A stretch of 64,000 bases of DNA from JACCVL01 sp963695375 (lineage in GTDB: Bacteria; Actinomycetota; Actinomycetes; Propionibacteriales; Nocardioidaceae), in assembly GCA_963695375.1 (NCBI GenBank), contig OY968767.1, forward strand, positions 310,001 through 374,000, given 5' to 3'. Position 1 is the first letter of the stretch. Every line of letters begins with the position of its first letter. A model generated the notes under the pieces. The model had not been told where the DNA came from, ran no database searches, and saw only the letters and a list, made by a program, of their open reading frames with translations. The translations under genes were made by a program, and so were the position numbers. Positions 26,260 through 34,543 of the stretch are shown piece after piece.

Positions 26260-27402
26260 GTGATCACCACCGCCCTTGGCTCGCTCTGGGCCGAGCCCCG
26301 AGCAGCGGGCGCTCCGGGTCGGCTGGGGCGCGACTGGGTGCTGGTCGGCGTGTTGATGGTGACCGCGCTGCTCGAAGGAGTCTTCCGGGACGACGTCACC
26401 TGGCGGCCGTTCGTGACGGTCGTGGCCGTCGGGCTGGCGCCGGTGCTGCTGTGGCGGCGTACCCAGCCGTTGGCCTGCGTCGTGGTGGCCTTCGGTGCCG
26501 CAACGGTCTTGAGCCTGGCGAGCCTGGCCGGCGGGGCCTCGAGCGTCGGCCTCATCACGATGGTCTACGTGCTGGTGCTCGTCTACGCGCTGGTCCGCTG
26601 GGGCTCGGGGCGCGAGATCGTGGTCGGGTTGGCGGTGGTGCTGGTCGCTGCGGTCCTCGGCACGGTCGCCGACTACACCGGGCCGGGCGAGCTCTTCGGC
26701 GGGGTCGGCATCCTGTCGGCGGCGGTGGCGGGCGGAGCGGCGTTCCGCTACCGCGCCGAGAGCTGGCGCCGGGCGCTGGACCAGATCCGGAGCCAGGAGC
26801 GGGTCGGCCTCGCGCGCGAGCTGCACGACACGGTCGCCCACCACGTGTCGGCGATCGCGGTGCAGGCGCAGGCGGGGCGGACGATGGCCGGGCAGCGACC
26901 TGGAGCGGCGCTCGAGGCGCTGCAGGTCATCGAGGGGGAGGCATCGCGGACGCTGGCGGAGATGCGGGCAGTGGTCCGGGTGCTGCGCGACGCGTCGCCG
27001 GCGGAGTACACCCCCCAGCCCGGCATCGCCGACCTGGTGTCCCTCGCCCGCCGCGACCCGGTGCCGGCCGTCGACGTGAAGGTGCCAGGCGACCTGGACG
27101 AACTGCCGCTCCAGGTCGACACGGCGGTCTACCGGCTGGCGCAAGAGGCGCTGACCAACGCCCTGCGGCACGCCCGCAACGCCTCGCGAGTGGAGATCCG
27201 GGTCGTCGAGCGCGCCGGAAGGCTGCAGCTACGCGTCACTGACGACGGTCAGATCGACCCGGCGCGTCCGGCGAACCACGGCTTCGGGCTGCTGGGGATG
27301 ACCGAGCGAGTGCAGCTGCTCGGCGGCACGATGCGCGCCGGGCCGGCGCCCGAGGGCGGGTGGGCGGTCGACGCCGAGCTGCCGACGGAGGTACGCCGAT
27401 GA
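26260..27402 (+). CDS. Two-component sensor histidine kinase (HisKA_3/NarL type)
   Basis: 380 residues. The N-terminal third carries about four to five membrane helices with short loops, so there is little extracellular sensor. The dimerisation helix with the phospho-accepting His is ARELHDTVAHHVSAIAVQAQ. The ATPase part has an N-box AQEALTNALRHARN and a G-box HGFGLLGMTERVQLLGG. The stop overlaps the response-regulator ATG (ATGA). It is divergent from an MMPL exporter, the usual layout for regulation of export in response to envelope stress or a toxic lipid (inference). Confidence 0.92.
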   Translation: MITTALGSLWAEPRAAGAPGRLGRDWVLVGVLMVTALLEGVFRDDVTWRPFVTVVAVGLAPVLLWRRTQPLACVVVAFGAATVLSLASLAGGASSVGLITMVYVLVLVYALVRWGSGREIVVGLAVVLVAAVLGTVADYTGPGELFGGVGILSAAVAGGAAFRYRAESWRRALDQIRSQERVGLARELHDTVAHHVSAIAVQAQAGRTMAGQRPGAALEALQVIEGEASRTLAEMRAVVRVLRDASPAEYTPQPGIADLVSLARRDPVPAVDVKVPGDLDELPLQVDTAVYRLAQEALTNALRHARNASRVEIRVVERAGRLQLRVTDDGQIDPARPANHGFGLLGMTERVQLLGGTMRAGPAPEGGWAVDAELPTEVRR

Positions 27403-28055
27403 CGGTGCGCGTGCTGGTGGCCGACGACCAGGATCTGGTGCGTACCGGCCTGTCCATGATCCTCGACGCCCAGCCCGACATCGAGGTCGTCGGCCAGGCC
27501 GCCGACGGCCACGCCGCGGTCGAGCTGGCGCGTCGGCTCCACCCCGACGTGTGCCTGGTCGACATCCGGATGCCCGGGCTCGACGGCATCGAGGTGACTG
27601 AACTCCTCGCAGGGCGGGGCGTCCCGGACCCGATCGCGGTGGTGGTGATCACGACCTTCGACCTCGACGAGTACGTCCATGGCGCGCTTCGGGCCGGCGC
27701 CCGAGGCTTTCTGCTCAAGGACGCCGGGCCGGAGCTGCTCGTCCGGGCCGTCCATGCCGCCGCCGTCGGCGATGCCCTGATCGCGCCGAACATCACCCGG
27801 CGGCTGCTGTCCACCCTGGCCGCCAGGGGACCGTCGAGCCGACGTACCCAACCGATCGAGCCGCTCACCGACCGCGAGGAGGAGGTGCTGGCGCTGGTCG
27901 CCCGGGGCCGCACGAACGCCGAGATCGCGGCCGACCTCTTCATCGGCCTGACGACCGCCAAGACCCATGTCGCGAGCCTGCTGAACAAGATCGGCGCCCG
28001 CAACAGGGTCGAGATCGCGATGTGGGCCTACGACACCGGTCGGGTCGGGGACTGA
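27399..28055 (+). CDS. Two-component response regulator, NarL/LuxR type
   Basis: 218 residues from the ATG that overlaps the kinase stop. The receiver domain has DDQD near the N-terminus, phosphorylation site Asp in CLVDIRMPGLDG and the Lys of LLKDAGPE. The C-terminal LuxR helix-turn-helix reads LTDREEEVLALVARGRTNAE through TTAKTHVASLLNKIGARN. It partners with the kinase upstream. The likely targets are its own operon and the divergent MMPL gene. Confidence 0.93.
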   Translation: MTVRVLVADDQDLVRTGLSMILDAQPDIEVVGQAADGHAAVELARRLHPDVCLVDIRMPGLDGIEVTELLAGRGVPDPIAVVVITTFDLDEYVHGALRAGARGFLLKDAGPELLVRAVHAAAVGDALIAPNITRRLLSTLAARGPSSRRTQPIEPLTDREEEVLALVARGRTNAEIAADLFIGLTTAKTHVASLLNKIGARNRVEIAMWAYDTGRVGD

Positions 28056-28567
28056 ACCGGCGTGGGGGTGGGCTCGGCGCCTCGTCCGAATCCGGACGTT
28101 TGCGAAAGCCGTTCCCTTATCGGCGCGGCGCGTACTCCACCACTGACCACGGCCAGTCCGCAGCGAGCCATCTCGGTCACGGCCTCGTAGAGGGGCTTGT
28201 CGAGATCGGAGTGCTCGGCGGTGACCCACGACCGCACGTCGACCGCGCCGGGGCGTGCCGGTCTTGTGGGCTTGAAGTAGACACAGCCGATCACCTCGTC
28301 CCGGTCGGGCAACAGCACCGTGTACGCGAAGTCGCTGCCGGAAGTCGACCGCTCGAGGTGAGAAACACAGTCCCCGAGGTTCTCCTCGATCGTCATGGGT
28401 TCTGGCCAGCTCGACGTCCCCCATCCCGGCAGGCTGCGGATGAAGTCCATGCTCTGAGTCCAGGCTTCGTAGTCCGACTCGTTGTGTTCCGGGCCAAGCA
28501 GGGCGAGCCGGAACATCCCCGTCTCGACGGGCGTGGGCAGCGGGAACCCGGACGGAACGAGACTCAT
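28028..28567 (-). CDS. GNAT-like acetyltransferase with an out-of-frame C-terminus
   Basis: The ATG at 28567 opens MSLVPSGFPLPTPVETGMFR, followed by YEAWTQSMDFIRSLPGW and FAYTVLLPDRDEVIGCVYF, typical of a small actinobacterial GNAT group. After AVTE near 28172 the frame in use gives MARCGLAVVSGGVRAAP and runs on to 28028, overlapping the response-regulator gene. One base later the alternative frame gives WLAADWPWSVVEYAPRR and a stop at 28117, a much more natural ending. A one-base indel is therefore likely, and the true 3' end is probably 28117. Confidence 0.68.
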   Translation of the reverse strand: MSLVPSGFPLPTPVETGMFRLALLGPEHNESDYEAWTQSMDFIRSLPGWGTSSWPEPMTIEENLGDCVSHLERSTSGSDFAYTVLLPDRDEVIGCVYFKPTRPARPGAVDVRSWVTAEHSDLDKPLYEAVTEMARCGLAVVSGGVRAAPIRERLSQTSGFGRGAEPTPTPVQSPTRPVS

Positions 28568-28655
28568 GCCTCGAGTGTGCCACCGGAGACCATGACGTTC
28601 GGCGCGCAACCGGTACCTCCCCTCCGGGCACCCAGTCCAGACCGATGGCGATCAG

Positions 28656-29147
28656 GTGCAGTCCGTGGGAGGTGCTGTTCCCGAGCACGACCCCACTGCC
28701 CGAGTCAGCCGCTGCGCCGTCGTCCTACGCGTTCGAGAAGCTGAGTGCGATGCGCTGCGCGACGGGCGGGTCTGCACCGTTCGGTTCGGCTTGATGTTCC
28801 CCTCACCGCGAACCGAGCGAGTTCAACCCGGCAACCTCGTGGCCACGACCGCCGCCTCCGACGGCACCGAGACCGTGCTGTGGCGGTTATACGACGCTGT
28901 CGTTCTCGACGACGGGGCGGATGCGATCGCGCTCTGGGAGCCTGCCCACGGTGAGGTGCTCGCGCAGGCTCGCCCCGCGTACCTCCCTGGACAGCAAGCC
29001 AGCCGTGCGTACTTGTCCGCGGGACTCCCCGGCGCGGACTGGTGGGTCGCGGGTCCCGCCACGGCGGACGCGCGGGACGCCGACGTCGAGCTGGGCGACG
29101 TCGGCAAGCTGTTCACCGAGAACGGACTTTGGGGCTCCATCGGGTGA
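28656..29147 (+). CDS. Hypothetical protein
   Basis: 163 residues if read from the GTG at 28656; an ATG at 28794 gives a 117-residue core. No family is recognised. The core (PGNLVATTAASDGTETVLWR, LYDAVVLDDGADAIALWEPA) looks like a beta-rich soluble domain. The C-terminus LGDVGKLFTENGLWGSIG is well formed. Neither start has a clear Shine-Dalgarno, so the 5' end is uncertain and may also have suffered an indel. Confidence 0.45.
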   Translation: MQSVGGAVPEHDPTARVSRCAVVLRVREAECDALRDGRVCTVRFGLMFPSPRTERVQPGNLVATTAASDGTETVLWRLYDAVVLDDGADAIALWEPAHGEVLAQARPAYLPGQQASRAYLSAGLPGADWWVAGPATADARDADVELGDVGKLFTENGLWGSIG

Positions 29148-29222
29148 ACCCGCGTGGCGCTTCCGATCGTCCCGGTCACGCGGCGAGTCGAGCCACGGTG
29201 CCCCTCTCGTGGTCTGCCGAGC

Positions 29223-29235
29223 TAGGTTCCTGTCC
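29223..29235 (+). promoter_or_regulatory. Leaderless -10 element
   Basis: TAGGTT at 29223-29228, seven nt before the GTG at 29236. Confidence 0.55.
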
Positions 29236-29829
29236 GTGGACCCTGTGGAGGAGACGGCGGGCCCGGACGGCAAGCCCATGATCCACCCCGAGACGGTCGA
29301 GCAGTGGCGGGGCTGGCTCGCAGAGCACCACGACCGGGGTCGTGGGGTGTGGCTGGCGTCGTGGAAGTCCTCGACCGGTCGCTCCTCGATAAGCTATGAG
29401 GAGATGGTCTGCGAGGCGCTCGCGTGGGGCTGGATCGACAGCACCGCCGGCACCATCGACGCCGAGCGCAGTCGGCTCTGGCTGGCGCCGCGCAAGCCCG
29501 GCAGCGGTTGGTCGCGACCCAACAAGCGACGCATCGAGCGGCTGCTCGCCGAGGACCGGATGCAGCCATCGGGTCGGGCCGTTCTCGACGCCGCGAAGGC
29601 CGACGGATCCTGGGCACTCCTCGACGGGCCCGAGGACCTCGTCGTGCCGGCCGACCTGGCCGACGCCCTCGCCGCCCACCCGGGGGCCCGCGATGAGTGG
29701 GAGTCGTGGCCGCCGTCGGTGCGAAAGTACGCCCTGACCCAGCTCGTCCTCGCCAAGCGACCGGAGACGCGCACCAAGCGGCTCGGCGCATTCGTCGAGG
29801 CAGCAGCGCGGGGCGAACGGCCTGCCTGA
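29236..29829 (+). CDS. YdeI/OmpD-associated family protein
   Basis: 197 residues from the GTG seven nt after TAGGTT. Conserved blocks of the family: WRGWLAEHHDRGRGVWLASW, then ISYEEMVCEALAWGWIDST, then WLAPRKPGSGWSRPNKRRIE and the C-terminal tail EWESWPPSVRKYALTQLVLA. Relatives are known as YdeI or bacteriocin-protection proteins, but the molecular role is unclear. It is monocistronic and converges on the sigma-factor gene. Confidence 0.85.
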   Translation: MDPVEETAGPDGKPMIHPETVEQWRGWLAEHHDRGRGVWLASWKSSTGRSSISYEEMVCEALAWGWIDSTAGTIDAERSRLWLAPRKPGSGWSRPNKRRIERLLAEDRMQPSGRAVLDAAKADGSWALLDGPEDLVVPADLADALAAHPGARDEWESWPPSVRKYALTQLVLAKRPETRTKRLGAFVEAAARGERPA

Positions 29830-30150
29830 TCGTTCTTGCCAGGCGGCCTCACAGCCCCGGATTAAGTGCCAGAGCGTCATCGCTCGAGGCCGTGGTGGCG
29901 CGAGATGCCAACCGCCGATCGTCGTCTGGACGCTCCGCGTGAAGGATGGGCACACGGAGCTGAGGGTGCGTGCCGGTACGGATCAGATCGGCTGCCGGGA
30001 TTCAGGGCCCCCGCCTTGGCCTGTCGGTGTCAGTCCCGCCGGGGCCGAGCATCCAGTGTGGGCGCCGTTGAGCACCGGCGGCACCAGAGAGAGTGCCATC
30101 AGCGCCACAGCGACCCTCACCCACCACTCAGCGGGTCAGGGCGGCGCGCC
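29830..30150. other. Intergenic stretch of 321 bp with one doubtful small ORF
   Basis: It lies between convergent genes. The only candidate is a minus-strand frame 30120-29983 of 45 codons starting at GTG. It has a hydrophobic N-terminus (VAVALMALSLVPPVL) and one Cys, and lies 30 nt downstream of the sigma-factor stop. No good ribosome site is present, so I do not call it a gene. Confidence 0.35.
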
Positions 30151-31158
30151 TCACGACCGCACCGCCCCGTCGGCCGGAAGCCGCTCGGGGAGCCCCAGCC
30201 GCGAGAATTGCTCGGCGTCGAAGGTGTAGACCTCGGTGACGGAGCCGCCGCTCACGCGGACGACGTCGATGGTGAGCGGCAGGTAGGCACCCGCACTCTC
30301 CCGCCAGTGGTAGTAGGCGACGGCAGGTTGCCGGTTCACCGCGGTGGGAACGGCGCGGAGGCCGGTCATCTGGTCGTAGCCGTCGTCGACCCAGTCCTGC
30401 ACCACGGCCTCCCGACCGACGTGCACGCCTGGCGTGGGAGGCATCGCGAAGCGGACGTCCTCGCGCAGCAGGGCGGTGAGTGCGTCGATGTCGACGGCCG
30501 TGCTGGCCTCGGTGAAGCGGCGGACCAAGTCGCGCGTGGCGGGGTCCTCCTGCACACCTCCGGTCCAGTCCTGCCGTTCGGCCGGGAGATGCTCGCGCAT
30601 GCCGGCTCGGGCCCGTTGGAGCGCGCTGTTGACCGAGTGGACGGAGTCACCGAGAAGGTCGGCGACGTCCCGGGCTGGCCAGCCGAGCACGTCTCGCAGG
30701 ATCAGCACCGCGCGCGGTCGCGGTGCGAGGTGCTGCACCGCGACGATGTACGCGAGCTCGATCGTCTCCTGCGCAACCAGGACGGCCTCTGGCCCGTCTG
30801 CGTTGTCGGCGAGGAGCTCGTCGAGGAGCCGGTCCGGGTAGGGCTGCAGCCACCCGACCTCGCCGCCGGTGGCGGGCTTCGGGCGCCTTCGTGCGAGCAG
30901 GTCGAGGCACGCGTTGGTGGCGATCCGGTAGAGCCAGGCCCGGAGCGTGGACCGGCCCTGGAAGGTCTCGCGTCGCCGCCAGCCGCGGAGGAGGGTCTCC
31001 TGCACGGTGTCCTCGGCGTCCTCGAACGACCCGAGCATCCGGTAGCAGTGCACGTGCAGCTCGCGGCGGTGTCGTTCGGCAAGCGCTGAGAACTCGGCCT
31101 CATCGAACCCGTCCAGTTCGCTCACACCCGGCCCCTTCAGTCCCACGTCCGCACCCAT
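30151..31158 (-). CDS. ECF sigma factor with C-terminal NTF2/SnoaL-like domain
   Basis: 335 residues. Region 2 is seen in ELHVHCYRMLGSFEDAEDTV, then QETLLRGWRRRETFQGRSTL and RAWLYRIATNACLDLLARR. Region 4 has LPPRPRAVLILRDVLGW-like content (LAPRPRAVLILRDVLGWPAR) and ALQRARAGMREHL. A domain of about 120 residues follows with an NTF2/SnoaL-like pattern (VDIDALTALLREDVRFAMPP). This long architecture fits SigG-like and related ECF groups, in which the tail modulates activity in place of an anti-sigma factor. GGAGG lies seven nt before the ATG at 31158; a GTG at 31125 is an alternative. No anti-sigma gene is adjacent. Confidence 0.87.
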   Translation of the reverse strand: MGADVGLKGPGVSELDGFDEAEFSALAERHRRELHVHCYRMLGSFEDAEDTVQETLLRGWRRRETFQGRSTLRAWLYRIATNACLDLLARRRPKPATGGEVGWLQPYPDRLLDELLADNADGPEAVLVAQETIELAYIVAVQHLAPRPRAVLILRDVLGWPARDVADLLGDSVHSVNSALQRARAGMREHLPAERQDWTGGVQEDPATRDLVRRFTEASTAVDIDALTALLREDVRFAMPPTPGVHVGREAVVQDWVDDGYDQMTGLRAVPTAVNRQPAVAYYHWRESAGAYLPLTIDVVRVSGGSVTEVYTFDAEQFSRLGLPERLPADGAVRS

Positions 31159-31188
31159 CGGTCATCCTCCAGTCTCGTCGTGATGGAG

Positions 31189-31219
31189 GTATGACGGGCG
31201 GTGCCGGAAAAACTCATCA
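31189..31219 (-). promoter_or_regulatory. Possible autoregulated ECF promoter
   Basis: On the minus strand TGATGAGTTTTTCC is followed about 16 nt later by CGTCATACC, about 30 nt before the sigma-factor ATG. A/T-rich -35 and CGTC-type -10 elements are typical of ECF promoters. This is a guess from the pattern alone. Confidence 0.3.
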
Positions 31220-31324
31220 CAGCGTGCGTAGCGGTCGAGCTCTCCGCCGCCACGTGGCGAGGGAGCAGTCGAAAGCCGTGCCGGTGACGTCTCGGCGCCT
31301 GACTCCAGCCGTCACCACGCAGAT

Positions 31325-31336
31325 TAGGCTTCGGGA
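31325..31336 (+). promoter_or_regulatory. Leaderless -10 element
   Basis: TAGGCT at 31325-31330, six nt before the GTG at 31337. Confidence 0.55.
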
Positions 31337-31795
31337 GTGGCGCGGGTCCTGGTGACTGGCATGTCCGGTGCCGGGAAGAGCACGCTCCTCGACATCCTCG
31401 CGACTCGGGGCCACACGACCGTGGACACCGACGACAACGGGTGGTCCCTGCCGGACGGACGGTGGGACCCCGTTCGGATGTCGGCACTCCTCGCCGAGCA
31501 CACAGAGGTCTGCGTCTCCGGGACCGTCGAGAACCAAGTCGAGTTCTACGACCGCTTCGAGCACGTGGTGCTGCTCAGCGCACCGCTCGATCTGCTGCTC
31601 GAGCGACTGCGCCGCCGTACGACCAACCCGTACGGCAAGTCTGCGGCGCACGAGGAGGAGGTCCGCCGCTACGTTCGCGAAGTCGAGCCATTGCTGCGAC
31701 GAGGGGCGAGCGTTGAGCTGGACGGACGTCGGCACCCTGCCGAGCTCGCCGACGCCGTCGAGGCGCTGCTCAAGCAGGCGAGGACGTCGGATTGA
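31337..31795 (+). CDS. P-loop ATPase/small-molecule kinase-like protein
   Basis: 152 residues. Walker A is VTGMSGAGKSTLLDIL at the very N-terminus. DTDDNGW resembles the substrate-side acidic motif of shikimate/gluconate-kinase-like enzymes. The lid region LLERLRRRTTNPYGKSA carries the arginines expected for ATP binding. The length and layout match small AAA-type kinases of the adenylate-kinase-like fold. The substrate is unknown. Confidence 0.8.
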   Translation: MARVLVTGMSGAGKSTLLDILATRGHTTVDTDDNGWSLPDGRWDPVRMSALLAEHTEVCVSGTVENQVEFYDRFEHVVLLSAPLDLLLERLRRRTTNPYGKSAAHEEEVRRYVREVEPLLRRGASVELDGRRHPAELADAVEALLKQARTSD

Positions 31796-31879
31796 TCGGT
31801 GACCAGACGCTGAAGCGGAACGATCACGCCGGGTTTCGGTGGTCGTTGGACATCGCCGACTGACACCGGAAAACAGGGA

Positions 31880-31964
31880 CTGACCTGGGAAACGCCCTCT
31901 CGGGACCGTCGGGCGTCGTCGGCGATCATCGTTCGGCCGGACTTCTTGCGGACTGTTTGCGGAC
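31880..31964. repeat. Left copy of paired motifs bracketing 31.9-33.3 kb
   Basis: CTGACCTGGGAAACGCCCTC at 31880-31899 and the direct repeat TTGCGGAC-N3-TTGCGGAC at 31946-31964. Related sequences, in the opposite order, occur at 33275-33332. Similar strings are seen near integration sites in other actinobacteria, to my recollection; here no integrase or tRNA is present. Confidence 0.35.
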
Positions 31965-32079
31965 CGCTCACCGCGATGAGCGCCCCCGCTTGGACAATTG
32001 AACCGCCCGCTCTCGAGTGCCGGGCGGGCTCGCTCCCAAGATCGGTAGCGCTCGTGGTGCTGCCCCAGCATGATGAGGC

Positions 32080-32538
32080 ATGACCTCCGCGTTCCTGCTG
32101 AGTCCGGGCGAGGGGCACGAGGTAAGCGCGCTCGGCTCGACCTACACCACCAAGACCGACGGGACTCATGTGGCCCGCGCTTACTCGCTGACCGAGGAAA
32201 CATTTTGGGGTGACACCACGCCGCTGCACATCCATGCGGGTGCCGAGGAAGCGTTCTACGTGCTTGCGGGCGATGTCGAGGTGTGGACTTCTGGCACCAC
32301 CAGCGCGGCCGGGCCCGGAGCCTTCATTGTCGTGCCAAGGGGCGTCCCTCACGGCCTTCGACGACTCTCGGTTGCCCCGGTGCAGATGCTGACCCTCATC
32401 TCGCCACCTGGCCTCGAGAACCTTTTCGACGCCGTGGTGGCCGAGGGGGAGCAGGACCTCTTGACCGATCCCGCGCGTTTGATCGTGCTTGCCGCGCAGT
32501 ACGGCACCGAGGTGCTGGGCGACTATCCGCCGAGATGA
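32080..32538 (+). CDS. Cupin domain-containing protein
   Basis: 152 residues. Cupin motif 1 is PLHIHAGAEEAFYVLAGDVE (the family's G-x5-H-x-H-x3-4-E-x6-G in variant form) and motif 2 is PGAFIVVPRGVPHGLR. Two His and one Glu in motif 1 plus a His in motif 2 would bind a divalent metal. The ATG at 32080 is preceded by CATGAT five nt upstream, a weak -10-like element. The substrate is unknown. It sits between the two paired motifs described at 31.9 and 33.3 kb. Confidence 0.86.
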   Translation: MTSAFLLSPGEGHEVSALGSTYTTKTDGTHVARAYSLTEETFWGDTTPLHIHAGAEEAFYVLAGDVEVWTSGTTSAAGPGAFIVVPRGVPHGLRRLSVAPVQMLTLISPPGLENLFDAVVAEGEQDLLTDPARLIVLAAQYGTEVLGDYPPR

Positions 32539-32741
32539 CGCGTGCGGGCGAAGCGCTTCAGCCCTGGGCTAGGCGACGCTGGACAACCATCGGAATCGTC
32601 CGAGCGCGCCCGCTCATGCTGCCATCCGAGCGTGCAACCCGGGTCTGTCCGCCGCGAGGCAGCCACCGGTTCAAACCTGCCGAGGTGGGGCTGAGCCAAC
32701 ACTGGCTACCGGGATGTCAGCGCTGATGGGATGCTGAGGCA

Positions 32742-33240
32742 ATGACCGAACGCGATGAGTTCATCTCGTGGGTCCGCTCCGCGCTCTGGGACGCCGAGGT
32801 CGCGGTCCACAAGGTGACGCTTAGCCACGTCGTGCCATCTGGTCGCTGAATGACCCGGTGACCGTGTTGGGCGATTGGAAGAACGCAATCGGGCAGCAGG
32901 ATCTGAACGCCCTCTTCCAACATCTCGCCGACAGCTTCTCGGACTGTACGTCGTACGAGTTTGAGCTCCTGGAGGCCGAAGTGCTCGGAGACGCCGCGTA
33001 CACAGTGGGCTTCGAGCGCACTTCCGCGTCCGTCGACGGTGTGCCTCGGACCTACACCCTCCGTGCCACCCAGATCTATGGGCGCGAGGACGGAGCGTGG
33101 AGGTTGCCCACCGGCAGGGGAGCGCCCCGAGTAGCTTGCCAGCGGCTCGAAGACCAAGCACCGCGACCGCTTCATTTCGCCGCCATCGGGTCACACAGAC
33201 GTGTCCCCTCGAACGCACCGACCCCAGAGATCGGCCCTCT
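32742..33240 (+). pseudogene. SnoaL-like/DUF4440 protein, broken
   Basis: The ATG at 32742 opens MTERDEFISWVRSALWDAEV and AVHK. A one-base deletion near 32814 then shifts the frame; the correct frame would read GDA-stop-PRRAIWSLNDPV, so an in-frame TAG is present as well. TVLGDWKNAIGQQDLNALFQ onward is intact through SASVDGVPRTYTLRATQIYG. A second deletion near 33103 turns the expected WRVAHRQGSAP into WRLPTGRG. Two shifts and one nonsense codon argue for real decay or poor base quality here. Confidence 0.7.
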
Positions 33241-33274
33241 CAAGAAGCCCTCGAGCTCGGAGCTGCTGAAGCGG

Positions 33275-33332
33275 TTGCGGACTCTGTGCGGACTCAGAAG
33301 GTCATGCCGTCTCTGACCTGCGAAAACGCCTC
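33275..33332. repeat. Right copy of paired motifs bracketing 31.9-33.3 kb
   Basis: TTGCGGAC-N3-GTGCGGAC at 33275-33293 and CTGACCTGCGAAAACGCCTC at 33313-33332, immediately before the ychF stop. It resembles the left copy at 31880-31964, with the two motifs in reversed order. Confidence 0.35.
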
Positions 33333-33335
33333 AGT

Positions 33336-34413
33336 TCACACGTTGAAGCGGAACTCCACCACGTCCCCGTCCGCCATCACGTAGTCCTTGCCCTCCATCC
33401 GGACCCGCCCGGCCGACTTCGCCGCCGCCATCGAGCCGGCGGCCATCAGGTCGTCGTACGAGACGACCTCGGCCTTGATGAAACCGCGCTGGAAGTCGGT
33501 GTGGATCACACCGGCCGCCTCGGGCGCGGTCATCCCCCGCCGGATCGTCCACGCCCGCGCCTCCTTGGGACCCGCGGTCAGGTAGGTCTGCAGGCCGAGG
33601 GTGTCGAAGCCGACCCGCGCCAGCACGTCGAGTCCCGGCTCGTCGACACCGGACTCCGCGAGCATCGCCCGGGCCTCCTCGTCGTCACCGAGCTCGACCA
33701 GCTCGGACTCGAACTTCGCGTCCAGGAAGATCGCCTCGGCCGGTGCGACCATCTGCCCGCATCTCCGCGGCCAGCTCCTCGTCGGCCAGCTCGTCGGCGT
33801 CGCAGTTGAACACGTACACGAACGGCTTGGCGCTGAGCAGGGACAGCTCCCGCAGGCCGGCCGAGTCCAGCCCCGAGCCGTAGATGGTGTCACCGCGCGC
33901 CAGCACCTCGAGTGCCGCCCGGGCCGCGTCCAGCACCGGCGCGAGCGCCTTGTCCTTCTTCGCGTCCTTCTCCAGCCGCGGCAGCGCGGACTCGACGGTC
34001 TGCAGGTCGGCGAGCACCAGCTCGGTCCGGATCGTCTCGATGTCGTCGTGCGGCGACACCTTGCCCTCGACGTGGCTGACGTCGTCGTCACGGAAGACCC
34101 GCGTCACCTGGCAGATCGCGTCGGACTCGCGGATGTGGGCGAGGAACTTGTTGCCCAGCCCCTCCCCCGTGCTCGCCCCGCGCACGATGCCGGCGATGTC
34201 CACGAACTCCACCGTGGCCGGGACGGTGCGGGCCGAGTCGAACAGCCGGGCGAGCTCGGCCAGCCGCGGGTCCGGGACGCCGACCACGCCGACGTTCGGC
34301 TCGATCGTGGCGAACGGGTAGTTCGCGGCCAGCACGTCGTTCTTGGTCAGCGCGTTGAAGAGCGTCGACTTGCCCGCGTTGGGGAGCCCGACGATGCCGA
34401 TGGTGAGAGCCAC
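33336..34413 (-). pseudogene. ychF: Redox-regulated ATPase YchF, single-base frameshift
   Basis: The GTG at 34413 opens ALTIGIVGLPNAGKSTLFNA (G1), with NYPFATIEPNVGVVGVPD and FVDIAGIVRGASTGEGLGNK (G3) intact. Near 33763, after ADEELAAEMRA, the frame changes; one base later it continues as VAPAEAIFLDAKFESELVEL to the TGS-like C-terminus VMADGDVVEFRFNV. Removing one base in GCAGATGGTCG restores the full protein. YchF is nearly universal in bacteria, so an assembly indel is more likely than a true knockout. TACGCT eight nt before the start is a possible -10. Confidence 0.85.
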
Positions 34414-34543
34414 GGGGATCCAGCGTACGGCGGGGGTGGGAGGAGGTGCGCCGCCGGGCTCGTCACCGAGCCTCGGCCCCGTCGTGGCGACGATCCCGCG
34501 TGGCGACCATCGGACTGTCGGTGCCCGCTGGCATGGTCCCGCC

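Noticed and set aside
29983..30120. 45-codon minus-strand ORF with a hydrophobic N-terminus after the sigma factor
   Set aside because: It lacks a Shine-Dalgarno or a -10 hexamer, and nothing else supports translation.
32660..32690. tRNA T-arm-like string GGTTCAAACC
   Set aside because: No acceptor, D or anticodon stems can be formed around it.
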